A DNA stretch of 64,000 nucleotides from Leeuwenhoekiella sp. (GCA_002708845.1 PAPI01000019.1:1-64000), one strand, 5' to 3'. Shown: positions 15,312-25,499, numbered from the stretch's first letter. The notes: generated by a model from the letters alone, not told the origin. Translations and numbers: made by a program.

Positions 15312-18300
15312 TCAATTTTTTCTTTTTCGTAACCAAAGGAATAGTACTGAAAATGCAAACAGCAAGATTATCAACCAACCCCATAAATACGAGGTTGAAG
15401 TCACCGGAGATACATCCCCACTAATTACGAAACCCGCCCAGTAGTACGGATGTTTTAAGGCTTCATCTGTAGTGTTTTTCAGGTAATCCTGCTTAGCCAG
15501 TTGCAGGGCAACATCTTTGGCTTTGCCCGCTTCCAAATAGCCGTAAAATGCGGTCATAATTTGCGAGGTCTCTCTATCGGGAACCTGCCACAAACTCACC
15601 AAAGTACTGGATACCCCGGCATAGTTAAACGCACGCGAAAGGCTCATCACACCATCTCCTTTTTCATACTTTCCGCTACCCGTATTGCAGGCACTAAGTA
15701 CGGCCAGACTGGCATTAAGTTGTAAGCCGTATATCTCGAGTACGCTAAGCTCTGCATCTGCTTCGGGATCAGTATCAGCAAAAAGCAGACTGTTATTCAT
15801 CGGGTTGATCTCGTCAAGCCGCCCGTGTGTGGCCAGGTGCAATATGCTGTAATCACCCTGCTGTTCTTTGAAATGAGTTTTGGTTGCCGCAGTACCGGTA
15901 ACTGCCCTGCCCTGCATTTTTTCGGCAATACGGGTTACTTCTTCAATATTGGTGTTGAGGGAAGCATTTGCATACTCCGGTGCAAATCCCAGCCAGGTGA
16001 TACCTTGTTTCGTTTTTAGCTTTACCTGCTCATCAAGCAGTTGTAGCGAACCGGCATAACGTATAGGAGCATATTCAATCAGCATTTTACCATTTACCTT
16101 TAATAGCTCAAATGGAATACTCCCCAGTACGTCATCACTTATAATCGTGAGTCTTTTCAGAGAGTCCGGCAATTTCGGTAAAAGCATCGCAGAGATAGCA
16201 TCGATATCATCTCCATAAGAAGCTCTTTCTTTAAGACTCAAATACAAATGCTCCACACGGCTTTTAAGCGCCTGAGCCCCCGTCATTTTTTGTAAACTCA
16301 CCTCATCTTTGCTTAGCTGTAACAGATAGAGGTCATCATCTGCAAGAAAATAGTCAAGAACCACTTCACCGGGTTCCAGCAAATTCTTTCGGTAATAATC
16401 TGAAGTTTCTGATAAAGACAGGGTGCTTGCCTGATAATACTGCGGATAATTTTCTTTTAACTGTGCGTTTAAGGCTTCTTCCTGCCGTTGTAAAGCCAGC
16501 TCTTGATCGATCAAAGCAGCTCTGATTTCCGTGGCTTCCTCGGCGTTTAATTTTTCGTTTAGTGTTTCAAGTGCCGATTTAATTGTATCCTGCTGAACTA
16601 AAAGCTGCTCGTCTACCCCGTAGGTTTTCGCCAGAGTAGAAGCTTTTAGACCATCCAGAAGAGCTGATCCTTTATTGATTTCCATAAACCGAAGTGCCCG
16701 GGTATAATTCTCAGCTGTAGGATGCTCCTGTAGATCTTCATAAATCAAATCAAGGGCAACAGGAATTTGGTCTGAAACCTGATCCCCATAAAAGATTTTG
16801 GAAGCATCGTAGGTAAGGGAAGATTTCTGTCGAATCATTTTTTCGATATAGGTATCCAGCTCATTCATAGCTTCTTCTAAATACCTCGTGTCTTTAGTGG
16901 CCTCATATTGCTCCTGCTTTAGACTGAGTGACAACATCAGGTTTTCAATATGTGAACTTTCTACTCCCGAAAGTTTAGCCAGGCCTTCGCCACGCTCCTG
17001 AAGCAATTGCCGGGCTTCTTCATAGTCTCCCCCGGCAATAAGAGCCCTTATTTTATAAAATCGATTGGCATAAAAAATCACCGAAGTCGTATCCTTGTTT
17101 TGCACCAGCAGACTTTTCTCCTCGTCGATATACGGCGTCGCTTTACTGAGTTGATCACTGCCACTGTAAAACCCAATCAACTCGGTAAGAGCAGCCGTAT
17201 TGGTATAAATACGATCTGTTCCTTTAGCTATATCGAGTGCTTTCTTAAAATAGACCTCTGCGGTATCCAGATTACCGGCCCGTGCTTCCAGCTGAGCCAA
17301 ATCACCGGTGAAGGCAGCACTTAATGACGATGCTTCCCCATAGACCTCAAGGGTGTTTTGTAAGGCCGGCTTGAGCAGGGCCCGGGCCTCATCAAATTTT
17401 CCCTGAGCTGCATAAATACGGGACAAGGATGAAGCCACCAATCCGTTGAGATATACGTCATCGGTTTTGATTACATCCTGAGCAAGGGATTTTGCCTTGA
17501 GACCGGCAATCTGCGCTTTTTTAAACTGGGAAGTGTAGAAATAACAGTCTGCAAGAAGGGCGTAGCGCGAAATGAGATAGGGTGTGTTTCCGTTAGCAAT
17601 CTCGTAATGTTTAGCAGATTCTACAAGATATGGAAGCGCTTCTTCGTACCTAGAATTGGAGTAACTGAGGGCTCCCATATTCCAGGCAATACTGCTTATC
17701 ACATTACTGTCCTTCAGGTCTTCATCAATTGCCAGATCGTAACATTGCTTGAAATGCCCAATCGCCTTTTTGCGATTCCCCGTTTGATAATAAATGCCTC
17801 CCAACATACGGTGCAATTGTACCGGTTCGTAACGGTTTTCTTCTGTAATAAGCTGCAATGCACGGTTTCCATAACTTTCTGCAAGCGCATACTGCCGCAG
17901 GTTGTAAAGCATTTCAGTGAGTTGGGCAAAGTATTCTGCTTTAAGGTCTCCTTCCTCCCGCTCCGCTACCAACGAGTCCTGAGCAAGAGCTTTGTGAATA
18001 TTCCGATTCGTTTCAAAATCTTCCGCTTTTAAGTCATAGGTATTTTTAAAAGCCTGAAAGAGCGGCTGGCTCTTAATTTTCAGAGCTATCTGAGCCGTAT
18101 CAAATTGTGCAGTTCGCGCTGCAAAAGCACCTGTTGCCAGGCTCATAATACGGGCATGTAAGTAATCCAGTTCGCTTTCAGACGCAGTCTTCAGGTACTG
18201 CTTTAGCAGGCTGTCGGCCTTAGGTTTCAGTAAAGATTTGGCTTCGGTGTTATACAATCTGTAGGTATGGTAGGCACGCGAATAGAGCGAATCGCTTTGT

Positions 18301-18356
18301 GCGGTCAGCTTTAGGGAGAGCAGAACCAGCGCAATGAGTACGGCTGATTTTTTCAT
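15312..18356 (-). CDS. TPR-CHAT protease-like protein, membrane-anchored
   Basis: A 1014-residue protein: signal peptide (VLIALVLLSLKLTAQ), a long array of tetratricopeptide repeats to about residue 500, a helical linker, and a C-terminal CHAT domain, a caspase-like peptidase of clan CD. The catalytic pair is visible: His844 in LHLATHG and Cys890 in LSACNTG. The typical downstream stretch GVSSTLVSLWQVPD is also present. A final membrane helix (LWGWLIILLFAFSVLFLWL) and a KRKN tail should anchor it in the inner membrane with TPR and protease parts in the periplasm. The substrate is unknown. It is the first gene of a probable operon with an RDD protein and a one-TM protein. Confidence 0.9.
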   Translation of the reverse strand: MKKSAVLIALVLLSLKLTAQSDSLYSRAYHTYRLYNTEAKSLLKPKADSLLKQYLKTASESELDYLHARIMSLATGAFAARTAQFDTAQIALKIKSQPLFQAFKNTYDLKAEDFETNRNIHKALAQDSLVAEREEGDLKAEYFAQLTEMLYNLRQYALAESYGNRALQLITEENRYEPVQLHRMLGGIYYQTGNRKKAIGHFKQCYDLAIDEDLKDSNVISSIAWNMGALSYSNSRYEEALPYLVESAKHYEIANGNTPYLISRYALLADCYFYTSQFKKAQIAGLKAKSLAQDVIKTDDVYLNGLVASSLSRIYAAQGKFDEARALLKPALQNTLEVYGEASSLSAAFTGDLAQLEARAGNLDTAEVYFKKALDIAKGTDRIYTNTAALTELIGFYSGSDQLSKATPYIDEEKSLLVQNKDTTSVIFYANRFYKIRALIAGGDYEEARQLLQERGEGLAKLSGVESSHIENLMLSLSLKQEQYEATKDTRYLEEAMNELDTYIEKMIRQKSSLTYDASKIFYGDQVSDQIPVALDLIYEDLQEHPTAENYTRALRFMEINKGSALLDGLKASTLAKTYGVDEQLLVQQDTIKSALETLNEKLNAEEATEIRAALIDQELALQRQEEALNAQLKENYPQYYQASTLSLSETSDYYRKNLLEPGEVVLDYFLADDDLYLLQLSKDEVSLQKMTGAQALKSRVEHLYLSLKERASYGDDIDAISAMLLPKLPDSLKRLTIISDDVLGSIPFELLKVNGKMLIEYAPIRYAGSLQLLDEQVKLKTKQGITWLGFAPEYANASLNTNIEEVTRIAEKMQGRAVTGTAATKTHFKEQQGDYSILHLATHGRLDEINPMNNSLLFADTDPEADAELSVLEIYGLQLNASLAVLSACNTGSGKYEKGDGVMSLSRAFNYAGVSSTLVSLWQVPDRETSQIMTAFYGYLEAGKAKDVALQLAKQDYLKNTTDEALKHPYYWAGFVISGDVSPVTSTSYLWGWLIILLFAFSVLFLWLRKRKN

Positions 18357-18651
18357 ATTTTTAACAAAACTCTAAAAATAGAAAAATACCCTTCTCACTC
18401 AAATAGAAGTGGTTAAGTTTTACTAAAAAATGTGGTTTTATCGTAAAAAGCAAACTGGTCTGCCTAAGCGTAATAGGTACGCTACGTATTCTTTACTTAA
18501 TGATGGCGCACTCCTTGCCTTTTGATTTCCAATTAGCATTTCCGGAATGGTTTTCTTTCTATAAGCCTAACGTGATTCAATCATTCCTAAACAGGTTTAG
18601 GCTATTGCAGTGGTTAACATTCATTTATCATCTACAGACTGCTTATTGGTC
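18357..18651. other. Divergent intergenic region
   Basis: About 300 bases between the - strand CHAT gene and the + strand barrel gene. It must carry promoters for both. Only the box at 18652-18659 for the + strand gene is convincing. No RNA gene or repeat seen. Confidence 0.5.
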
Positions 18652-18659
18652 TAACTTTG
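18652..18659 (+). promoter_or_regulatory. -7 promoter box
   Basis: TAACTTTG matches the Bacteroidota -7 consensus TAnnTTTG. It ends only six bases before the ATG at 18666, so the transcript should start at or next to the start codon. Confidence 0.55.
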
Positions 18660-18665
18660 GAGTCT

Positions 18666-19847
18666 ATGAAAAAGATTACGAACCCCAGCCTGCTGCTGAC
18701 AGGCCTTTTGTTTTGTTTCAGCTTTTTTGCTTCTGCACAGGATACGCCTAAAGATTCTCCTAAAAAAGGATTTATTACCCGATACTTCAATAAAATTTTT
18801 AATGATACCGTTTCACAGGAAAAGTCTCAATTTCTGTTTTACCCGGTAATGGGTGTACGCCCGGAAACGGGTCTTGAATTTGGTGTCGTTCCGCTGATGG
18901 TTTTTTATGCAAATGAAGACACTACAAACCGACTAAGCGAATTAAATGCGTATGCGTTTTTCACCTTCAACGGCCAGTATGGTTTACGCATCAACCACGC
19001 GATTTATTCCGATAAAGACAAGTGGTTTTTTCTGGGAGATTTAGATTTTGAACAGTTCCCTTTAAAGTATTATGGCATAGGCAACGATGTTCCCAAAGAG
19101 AATATTGCACTTGTGGATGCTACTTCCATTCAAATAAAAGAACGCGTACTACGCAAGGTTTTGAATAACTTTTACATTGGTCTTGAAACCGATTTTAGAA
19201 GTCTTACCAACGTAAGCTTTGAATCCCCGGAAGACAGCGACGCACCCCTGGATATTGAACTCCCTTTTGGAGCTGCAGGTACGACCAACTTCGGGATGGG
19301 AGTGGGTTTTGTTTACGATGAGCGACATAATGTGCTTAACGAACGTAACGCATTTTTTAGCGAGTTTGCATACCTCAATTACAACCCTTTTTGGAAAAGT
19401 GATGTAAAATACCAGCTCATAACCTCAGACAGCCGCTTTTTCACTCCGATAGGCAAAAATGATGTACTGGCCGCACAGGTTATCGGTCAGTTTAATTTTG
19501 GCGGAGATGTACCGTTTAATCAACTTTCGTATATGGGAGGTGAAAGTATGATGCGGGGTTATTTTGACGGAAGGTTTAGGGACCGAAATCAGATTGCCGC
19601 TCAGGTAGAATACCGTTTTTTACCCTTAAAACTGGGATTTACCAATCGTCTGGGAGCAACTGTATTTACCGGTGTGGGTGAAGTTTTTGACGGCTGGAAC
19701 GAAATCCGAATGAACAATCTAAAATGGTCAGCCGGAGCGGGTGCGCGTTTTTTAATCTTTCAACAAAAAGACATTTACATCCGTTTTGACTATGCAGTTA
19801 CCCGCGACGGAAACAACTTTTACCTGAGTATTGGGGAGGCGTTTTAG
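18666..19847 (+). CDS. BamA/D15-like outer-membrane beta-barrel protein
   Basis: A 393-residue protein with an N-terminal signal peptide (LLLTGLLFCFSFFASAQ) and a C-terminal surface-antigen (D15/Omp85-type) barrel. Alternating hydrophobic strands run to the final FYLSIGEAF, which ends in the terminal Phe used for barrel insertion. SYMGGESMMRGYFDGRFRD resembles the conserved barrel motif around RGY. POTRA domains of full-length BamA are missing, so it belongs to the short barrel-only group whose role is unclear (possibly lipid or small-molecule passage). The ATG at 18666 is preferred over a TTG nine bases upstream, which overlaps the promoter box. Confidence 0.85.
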   Translation: MKKITNPSLLLTGLLFCFSFFASAQDTPKDSPKKGFITRYFNKIFNDTVSQEKSQFLFYPVMGVRPETGLEFGVVPLMVFYANEDTTNRLSELNAYAFFTFNGQYGLRINHAIYSDKDKWFFLGDLDFEQFPLKYYGIGNDVPKENIALVDATSIQIKERVLRKVLNNFYIGLETDFRSLTNVSFESPEDSDAPLDIELPFGAAGTTNFGMGVGFVYDERHNVLNERNAFFSEFAYLNYNPFWKSDVKYQLITSDSRFFTPIGKNDVLAAQVIGQFNFGGDVPFNQLSYMGGESMMRGYFDGRFRDRNQIAAQVEYRFLPLKLGFTNRLGATVFTGVGEVFDGWNEIRMNNLKWSAGAGARFLIFQQKDIYIRFDYAVTRDGNNFYLSIGEAF

Positions 19848-19900
19848 TGGTTCAAACCAATTTATAACAAAGGTCGTAAGATATAAATGGCGAACGTTTC

Positions 19901-19984
19901 AGTCATGCTGAACTCGTTTCAGCATCACACACGCAACTCTTGCGTTCAAGGCAGTTGCGACCTTGAAATAAATTCAGGGTGACG
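19901..19984. repeat. Dispersed flavobacterial intergenic repeat
   Basis: A two-hairpin element framed by GTCA and TGAC. ATGCTGAA pairs with TTCAGCAT (19905-19925), and CCTTGAAATAAATTCAGGGT forms the second arm. The same kind of element (GTCATGCTGAA..TTTCAGCAT) is common between genes in Flavobacteriaceae. No role is established. Confidence 0.65.
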
Positions 19985-20107
19985 ATTACTTTCGGACAGT
20001 TACCTATTATCTTTCACTTTTCACTTTTCTACTATCTAATTTCAACCCGTTCTACTTTTCAAATTTCGTAACTTCGGCTTTCCTCCTACGCGACTAAAAT
20101 CGGGCAC

Positions 20108-21325
20108 ATGAAAATCCTGCATACCGCCGACTGGCATATCGGTAAGAAATTACACAAGCATTATTTACACGCAGACTTTGAGCGCTTTATCAATTGGCTC
20201 ATTCCGATTATGCGCGAAGAAGAAATCGAATTACTCTTAATTTCGGGGGATGTATTTGATTTGGCCAATCCGTCTGCCGAAGCCCGTCGGCAATACTACC
20301 TCGCGCTTAAGAAACTGAGTTCGCTCAATTGTAAAATCATCATTACAGGAGGGAATCACGATTCGCCCACGATGTTAGACGCCCCCCGCGAAATCCTCGA
20401 AGCCCTCAACGTTCATATCATTGGAGGTCTGCCGCAAAATCTTACTGACTGTCTCATCCCGGTGCCCAATAAAACCGGTAAAACCGAACTTATGGTCGCG
20501 GCGATTCCGTTTTTACGGGATAGCGACCTGCGCGCTGCTGAAGAAGGCGTCACCTATGACAATCGTATTGAAGCCATTCGTAAAGGTATTGAAGCCACGT
20601 TTGCACAGGCAGCAGACCTGTGTAATCAAAATTATCCCGATCTGCCCGTGGTCGCTATGGGGCATTTGTATGCCGCAGGCGTCGAACCTTCAGATAGCGA
20701 ACGCGATATTCAGATCGGTAATCAGGCCGCATTTCAGGCGAGTCAGTTTGGTGAATATTTCAGTTATGTAGCACTGGGACACATTCATAAGCCCCAACGT
20801 GTGAGCGCTGCGATTCCTACCTTTTACAGCGGTTCGCCGCTTCCGCTATCGTTTAGCGAACGTAAAGACGAAAAACGGGTGTTAATTTTGGATACTAAAA
20901 ACGGATTTGAACCTAAAAGCATACCCATTCCTACGTTTAGGTCTTTACATAAGGTGAGTGGCGATCTGGAAACCCTTAAAGCCAAATTAAACGCGCTCAC
21001 CCCAACCGGGGAATTGACAAGTTTGATTGAAGTCGAACTGCTCGAAGACAATTTTGACGCCAATATAATCGCCCGGCTGGATGAGCTGGTGACCGGCTTT
21101 GACACACCCGGTCTGGAAATTGTAAAACACCGCGCGACCTTTAAAAACCGATTGAAGCAAACGGGACAACTTTTTGAAACCCATCAGCATCTGGAAGATT
21201 TAAAACCCCAGGAAGTTTTTGCTAAAATGCTGGAGCAAAGCAGTTACGATCCCGAAACCAAAGCGCAGGTGGAGCAGGCTTTTCAGCAGATTGTAGAACA
21301 GCTCAATACCGCAGATCCCGCATAG
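20108..21325 (+). CDS. sbcD: Exonuclease subunit SbcD
   Basis: The 405-residue Mre11-type nuclease subunit of SbcCD, which cuts hairpins and protein-blocked DNA ends. The metal-binding phosphoesterase motifs are all present in order: HTADWHIGKKL, SGDVFD, TGGNHDSP, AMGHLY and ALGHIHKPQ. The C-terminal capping domain follows. ATG start at 20108. The sbcC start codon lies three bases after its stop, so the two are translated from one message. There is nothing unusual about length or motifs. Confidence 0.97.
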   Translation: MKILHTADWHIGKKLHKHYLHADFERFINWLIPIMREEEIELLLISGDVFDLANPSAEARRQYYLALKKLSSLNCKIIITGGNHDSPTMLDAPREILEALNVHIIGGLPQNLTDCLIPVPNKTGKTELMVAAIPFLRDSDLRAAEEGVTYDNRIEAIRKGIEATFAQAADLCNQNYPDLPVVAMGHLYAAGVEPSDSERDIQIGNQAAFQASQFGEYFSYVALGHIHKPQRVSAAIPTFYSGSPLPLSFSERKDEKRVLILDTKNGFEPKSIPIPTFRSLHKVSGDLETLKAKLNALTPTGELTSLIEVELLEDNFDANIIARLDELVTGFDTPGLEIVKHRATFKNRLKQTGQLFETHQHLEDLKPQEVFAKMLEQSSYDPETKAQVEQAFQQIVEQLNTADPA

Positions 21326-21328
21326 ACT

Positions 21329-24300
21329 ATGAAAATTTTAAAAATAGACTTTCAGAATATCAATTCGCTACGCGGGGAGCATCATATTGACTTTACGCAG
21401 GAGCCTTTTTTGCAGAATACCCTGTTTGCCATCACGGGTCCTACGGGCAGTGGGAAAACCACGATTCTCGATGTGATTTCGCTGGCGTTGTTTAATCAGG
21501 TGCCGCGTCTGGGTAAAATGAGTACGGGCGAGATCCTGAAAAAAGGAGCCATTCTTACCCGCAATCAAAGCGAAGCGTACGCGCGTATCACGTACCAGTG
21601 TAAAACCGGAATTTTCGCCAGCACCTGGTCTATTTCTACCGCACGCACCGGTAATCTGCGGGATTATCATATGGAAATCTCCAATCTGGAAACCGAAACC
21701 ATTTTGGATCTGAAAAAGTCTGATGTTCCTACCAAAAATGAAGAATTAATCGGACTCAGTTACGATCAGTTTATCAAGTCTGTGGTATTGGCGCAGGGCG
21801 AATTTGCCAAATTTTTGCAGGTGCCTAAAAAAGAGCGTGGAGCTTTATTGGAAAAAATAACGGGTACCGAAATCTACCGGCGCATCGGGCAGGAAGTGTA
21901 TTTGAAGCATAAAGAACGTGCAACAGCAATTGAAGCCAAAAAGGCTAAAATTGAAACGTTTAAAGAGCAACTGCTCGATGAAAATAGGTATACCGAAAAG
22001 AAGCAAGAAGCTGAATCCTTAAATACTGAAAAAAAGCAACTGCAGCAGGAATTAGAACGCTTAGCCAAAGAGATTGAACTGAAGAACAAGATTCAAAAAG
22101 AAGAGCACGAACTTCAAAAAACCACTGAAGAACTCAGTCAACTTACGCAGGAGCAAAAACGATTTGATACCGAAAAAGGAGCGCAACTCAAAAAGCATCA
22201 GGAAATTCAGTTGTATGCTGAAGACCTCAACCGCTGGCAAAGTCTACAGGAAAAGAGCGTTGAAAAACAACAAGAAATTACCACAGCTAAAGCTGCAATA
22301 AATAAAGCCGAAGCCCAGCGCGAAGTTCTTAAAAAGCAATTTGCAGAAACGTTTAATTTAGCGATTAGTCCGGCTGATTTTCAAGAAAAAACAGAACGCT
22401 ACAAAGCAGAAGTTCGGCAGCTGATCAATGCGCGTGCTGAGATTGCAACCACCTATAAAACAACCAAAAATCACATTGAAAGCCTTGCTAAGCCGTTAAA
22501 ACTTCAGGAGAAGTTAGCCAAACCCGAGGCTTTTCAGAAAGAAGTCATCAAAGAGCAGGAAAGTAAGCAAGTGACGTATTCTAAACTTGCTGCCGACTTT
22601 GATTTGCAAAATAATTCAATAACGCAGCTTCAGGAAAACTTACAGCAAAAGCTGAAACAATTACGATTGGCAGAAAAGGCGGAAACAGATTTAAAGAATC
22701 TTAAAAGCCAAATTCGGGAACGCCAAACGGAGCTTGAGAAGATTGAAAAGGAAAAATCCGGTTTGCCCGATCAACTCAAAGAAATTGGCTCAAAAATCGA
22801 ACTAAAAGAAGCGCAATTGTTAGCCAAACGAAAAAGCCTGGAAGTCGAGCAATTGCAAAAAAAGCTGGAGGATTACCGCCGGGATTTAAAAGATGAAGAG
22901 CCCTGTCCGCTTTGCGGTGCCCTGCATCATCCGTATGCAGAACATCTGCCTGAAGTCGAAAACGGACTTCAAACCGCGGTAACACAACTGGAAGAAGCTC
23001 TTAAAAGTCTGAATTCAAAACAGATTGAAATTCAGACTTCATTAAATCAAAAAAAGGCTGATGGCGAAGCCGTAAAAAAGAGAATTGAAGTTTTAACTGA
23101 CCAACTTAAAACCGCGGAAACCGATTTCAACACCCAGTTTGCAGCCGTACTTAAAGAGCGACAGAATCAATCTTTTTCAGAACTGGAAAAACACCTGGAA
23201 GAGCAGGAACAAAAACTGACTCAGGCTAAAAGAGTACAGGAAGAATTGGAGCTACTTCAAAATTTAAAAAAAGAAACGGAAGCTTTATTGGAGTTGTTGA
23301 CTCAGGGAACCCAAAAAGCCGAGGCCATTAAAAATCGTTTTAACGGAAGCAATTTTGATTCTGAAATCTATACCGCAGAAACTTCGTGGAATCGCAATGA
23401 GCAAATCCTGACGCAACAAAATCAGGCATTAAAAGAGGCCGAAAAAACGAATGCATCTTTAAAAACACAAATTCAGGAACTGAGCACTTCCTTACTCGAG
23501 CAGCTCAGCCAAAAAGGATATGAAAGCATTGAAGATGCCCTGAAGGAACGATTAGATGCTTCAACCGCTCAAAATTGGACGCAGGAACAACAGCATTTGC
23601 AAAACAACGGCGTTCGTTTAAAAACACTGCAACAGAAGCTGATTGACGAACTTAAAACTTTGAAAGAAGCTGCGGGGTCGGTACCGCTTGAGGAATTACT
23701 CGCACAACGCCAAACCAAGGCTGAAACGCTTGATCAAAAAGAAAAGCGTGCTCAGGAAGTTTCCCGTGCGGTTTTAAATCACAAGGAAAATCTTCAAAAA
23801 ATTAAGGAGCTGCAAGAGCAAATTGAAGACGAACTCGAACAATCTAAACACTGGCAAATTCTGTTTGAACTCATCGGCGATGCCACCGGAAATAAGTTTA
23901 ATGATTTTGCGCAGGATTTAACCCTCGCGCAATTATTACAACTTGCTAACAAACGTTTGGAACAGCTTACCGACCGCTACCGCATCGATCAACCCACAGG
24001 CGATGAAGACGATAGTCTGGTTGCGATCGACGAACATATGGGCGGGCAACGTCGTTCTATTAAAACCCTCAGCGGTGGAGAAACCTTTATCCTGAGTCTG
24101 GCACTGGCGCTGGCTTTATCGGATCTCGCTTCGCGCAATATTGAAATCAACAGCCTCTTCATCGATGAAGGTTTTGGCACACTGGATCCTGAAACGCTGG
24201 ATCAAACTTTAGACACCCTTGAAGTCCTGCAATCAGAGTCGTCTAAAATGATCGGCGTAATTAGTCACGTAGACAGTTTAAAAGAACGCATCGCTACGCA

Positions 24301-24352
24301 AATTCAGCTTACTCAAAACGGGCAGGGATACAGCACCTTAAAGGTGGTTTAA
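21329..24352 (+). CDS. sbcC: Exonuclease subunit SbcC
   Basis: The 1007-residue Rad50-like SMC ATPase that drives SbcD. At the N-terminus is Walker A GPTGSGKTT followed by the Q-loop QGEFAKFLQ. Two long coiled coils flank the zinc hook CPLCG (Cys526 and Cys529). The C-terminal lobe has the signature LSGGETFILSLALALALSD and Walker B LFIDEGFGTLD. Two molecules dimerise through the hook and clamp DNA together with SbcD. Length matches other SbcC proteins. It is encoded directly downstream of sbcD. Confidence 0.97.
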   Translation: MKILKIDFQNINSLRGEHHIDFTQEPFLQNTLFAITGPTGSGKTTILDVISLALFNQVPRLGKMSTGEILKKGAILTRNQSEAYARITYQCKTGIFASTWSISTARTGNLRDYHMEISNLETETILDLKKSDVPTKNEELIGLSYDQFIKSVVLAQGEFAKFLQVPKKERGALLEKITGTEIYRRIGQEVYLKHKERATAIEAKKAKIETFKEQLLDENRYTEKKQEAESLNTEKKQLQQELERLAKEIELKNKIQKEEHELQKTTEELSQLTQEQKRFDTEKGAQLKKHQEIQLYAEDLNRWQSLQEKSVEKQQEITTAKAAINKAEAQREVLKKQFAETFNLAISPADFQEKTERYKAEVRQLINARAEIATTYKTTKNHIESLAKPLKLQEKLAKPEAFQKEVIKEQESKQVTYSKLAADFDLQNNSITQLQENLQQKLKQLRLAEKAETDLKNLKSQIRERQTELEKIEKEKSGLPDQLKEIGSKIELKEAQLLAKRKSLEVEQLQKKLEDYRRDLKDEEPCPLCGALHHPYAEHLPEVENGLQTAVTQLEEALKSLNSKQIEIQTSLNQKKADGEAVKKRIEVLTDQLKTAETDFNTQFAAVLKERQNQSFSELEKHLEEQEQKLTQAKRVQEELELLQNLKKETEALLELLTQGTQKAEAIKNRFNGSNFDSEIYTAETSWNRNEQILTQQNQALKEAEKTNASLKTQIQELSTSLLEQLSQKGYESIEDALKERLDASTAQNWTQEQQHLQNNGVRLKTLQQKLIDELKTLKEAAGSVPLEELLAQRQTKAETLDQKEKRAQEVSRAVLNHKENLQKIKELQEQIEDELEQSKHWQILFELIGDATGNKFNDFAQDLTLAQLLQLANKRLEQLTDRYRIDQPTGDEDDSLVAIDEHMGGQRRSIKTLSGGETFILSLALALALSDLASRNIEINSLFIDEGFGTLDPETLDQTLDTLEVLQSESSKMIGVISHVDSLKERIATQIQLTQNGQGYSTLKVV

Positions 24353-24458
24353 TAACATCTAAAATTCCTATTATTCTATAGAGGAAACAATCAGTGTTCA
24401 GGCGGTTTCAAGAGGTAATAATCTTAACTTTACGGTAAGAATTTAAAAGAGTAATACC

Positions 24459-24848
24459 ATGAATTTTCACACCCGAAAATGGATCAAACCGCAGGACCTA
24501 AACCCCAACCGATCGCTTTTTGGAGGTCGGCTTTTAGAGTGGATTGACGAAGAAGCTGCTTTGTACGCAATCATTCAATTAGAGAATCCGCGTACGGTGA
24601 CTAAGTATATCAGCGAAATAGATTTTAAAGCCAGCGCCCGGGAGGGAGATATTATCGAAATAGGTCTTGAACCGGTGAAATTTGGTACGGCTTCACTGAC
24701 TCTGAAATGTGAAGTTCGCAACAAAATGACCCGACAGACCATTATTACCATAGATAAAATTGTTATGGTCGGTCTGGATGAAAACGGTAACGCCAAACCT
24801 CACGGTAAGACTAAAATTGAGTATGTTAAAGACAGGCTGGATGACTAA
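24459..24848 (+). CDS. Acyl-CoA thioesterase, hotdog fold
   Basis: A 129-residue hotdog-fold thioesterase of the YciA/BFIT group, which hydrolyses acyl-CoA to fatty acid and CoA. The family stretch NPNRSLFGGRLLEWIDEEAAL holds the NxxGxxxGGxLLxxxDxxA-type active site; the Asp in WIDEEA is the likely catalytic residue. YISEIDFKASAREGDIIEIG is the next core strand pair. ATG at 24459. It stands alone between sbcC and a convergent lipoprotein gene. Confidence 0.92.
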   Translation: MNFHTRKWIKPQDLNPNRSLFGGRLLEWIDEEAALYAIIQLENPRTVTKYISEIDFKASAREGDIIEIGLEPVKFGTASLTLKCEVRNKMTRQTIITIDKIVMVGLDENGNAKPHGKTKIEYVKDRLDD

Positions 24849-24872
24849 TTTTTAAAATCCTTTAAACAAAAA

Positions 24873-24894
24873 AAGAGACCCTCGCGGGCCTCTT
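24873..24894 (-). terminator. Terminator of the acidic lipoprotein gene
   Basis: AAGAG.CCC pairs with GGG.CTCTT around TCGC. Read on the - strand it is followed by a run of T, and it lies 26 bases after the stop at 24921. It may also stop readthrough from the + strand thioesterase gene. Confidence 0.75.
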
Positions 24895-24920
24895 AGGGTA
24901 TTAATGATATAGGGTAAATT

Positions 24921-25499
24921 TTAACTTCTACTATAAATCACGTCAGCATCTTTGACGTTTTGGGGTAAATCATTCATTGTATCGTAGTACGCATTTTTAT
25001 TGTTGTACACACGATCTGGACGTTCACCTACAATGATGTATTTTACACTCATTTCAGGAGCATTCAAATTAACCTGATCCTGAACACGCATGGTCTGATC
25101 TTTAATGTCAGTTCCCATATCTTCAAGCTTTGCAATTACATAAAGCATTTTATTGGTGGCGCGCACTTCCTGAATTTCAAGGTCTTTTTCCGTTCCGGTA
25201 ATTTCAGCTTCCACAACAAGACTTTGTTCTATATTATCTTCGTCAGGCATATTAACATCAATGGTAGGCACTTCAACCTCTTCTTCTTCCATCACCACAA
25301 CTACTTTAGGTACTTCTACCGTTTCAGTGCGGGTGCTGATGTCTACATCTGCCCAATCTACATCGTATTCCGGTAACTCTCCAGCTTCTGTTTCTACATC
25401 AACATCCACCTCCGGAAGTTCTCCAGATTCTTTTTTATTGATATCGCAACTCGTTAATAAGGCAAGTGCTAAACCTAAGGGAAGGATAAATTTTTTCAT
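24921..25499 (-). CDS. Acidic lipoprotein, unknown function
   Basis: A 192-residue lipoprotein: signal ILPLGLALALLTSC with Cys at about 18. The mature N-terminal part is very acidic and valine-rich with repeated elements (ELPEVDVDVETEAGELPEYDVD, VPKVVVVMEEEEVEVPTIDV), probably an extended spacer. The C-terminal 80 residues look folded (NKMLYVIAKLEDMGTDIKDQ, MSVKYIIVGERPDRVY). No family is recognised. It is monocistronic, with a terminator downstream. Confidence 0.65.
   Translation of the reverse strand: MKKFILPLGLALALLTSCDINKKESGELPEVDVDVETEAGELPEYDVDWADVDISTRTETVEVPKVVVVMEEEEVEVPTIDVNMPDEDNIEQSLVVEAEITGTEKDLEIQEVRATNKMLYVIAKLEDMGTDIKDQTMRVQDQVNLNAPEMSVKYIIVGERPDRVYNNKNAYYDTMNDLPQNVKDADVIYSRS

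Noticed and set aside
20824-21190. - strand ORFs of 67-93 codons opposite sbcD
   Set aside because: Shadows of the sbcD coding frame.
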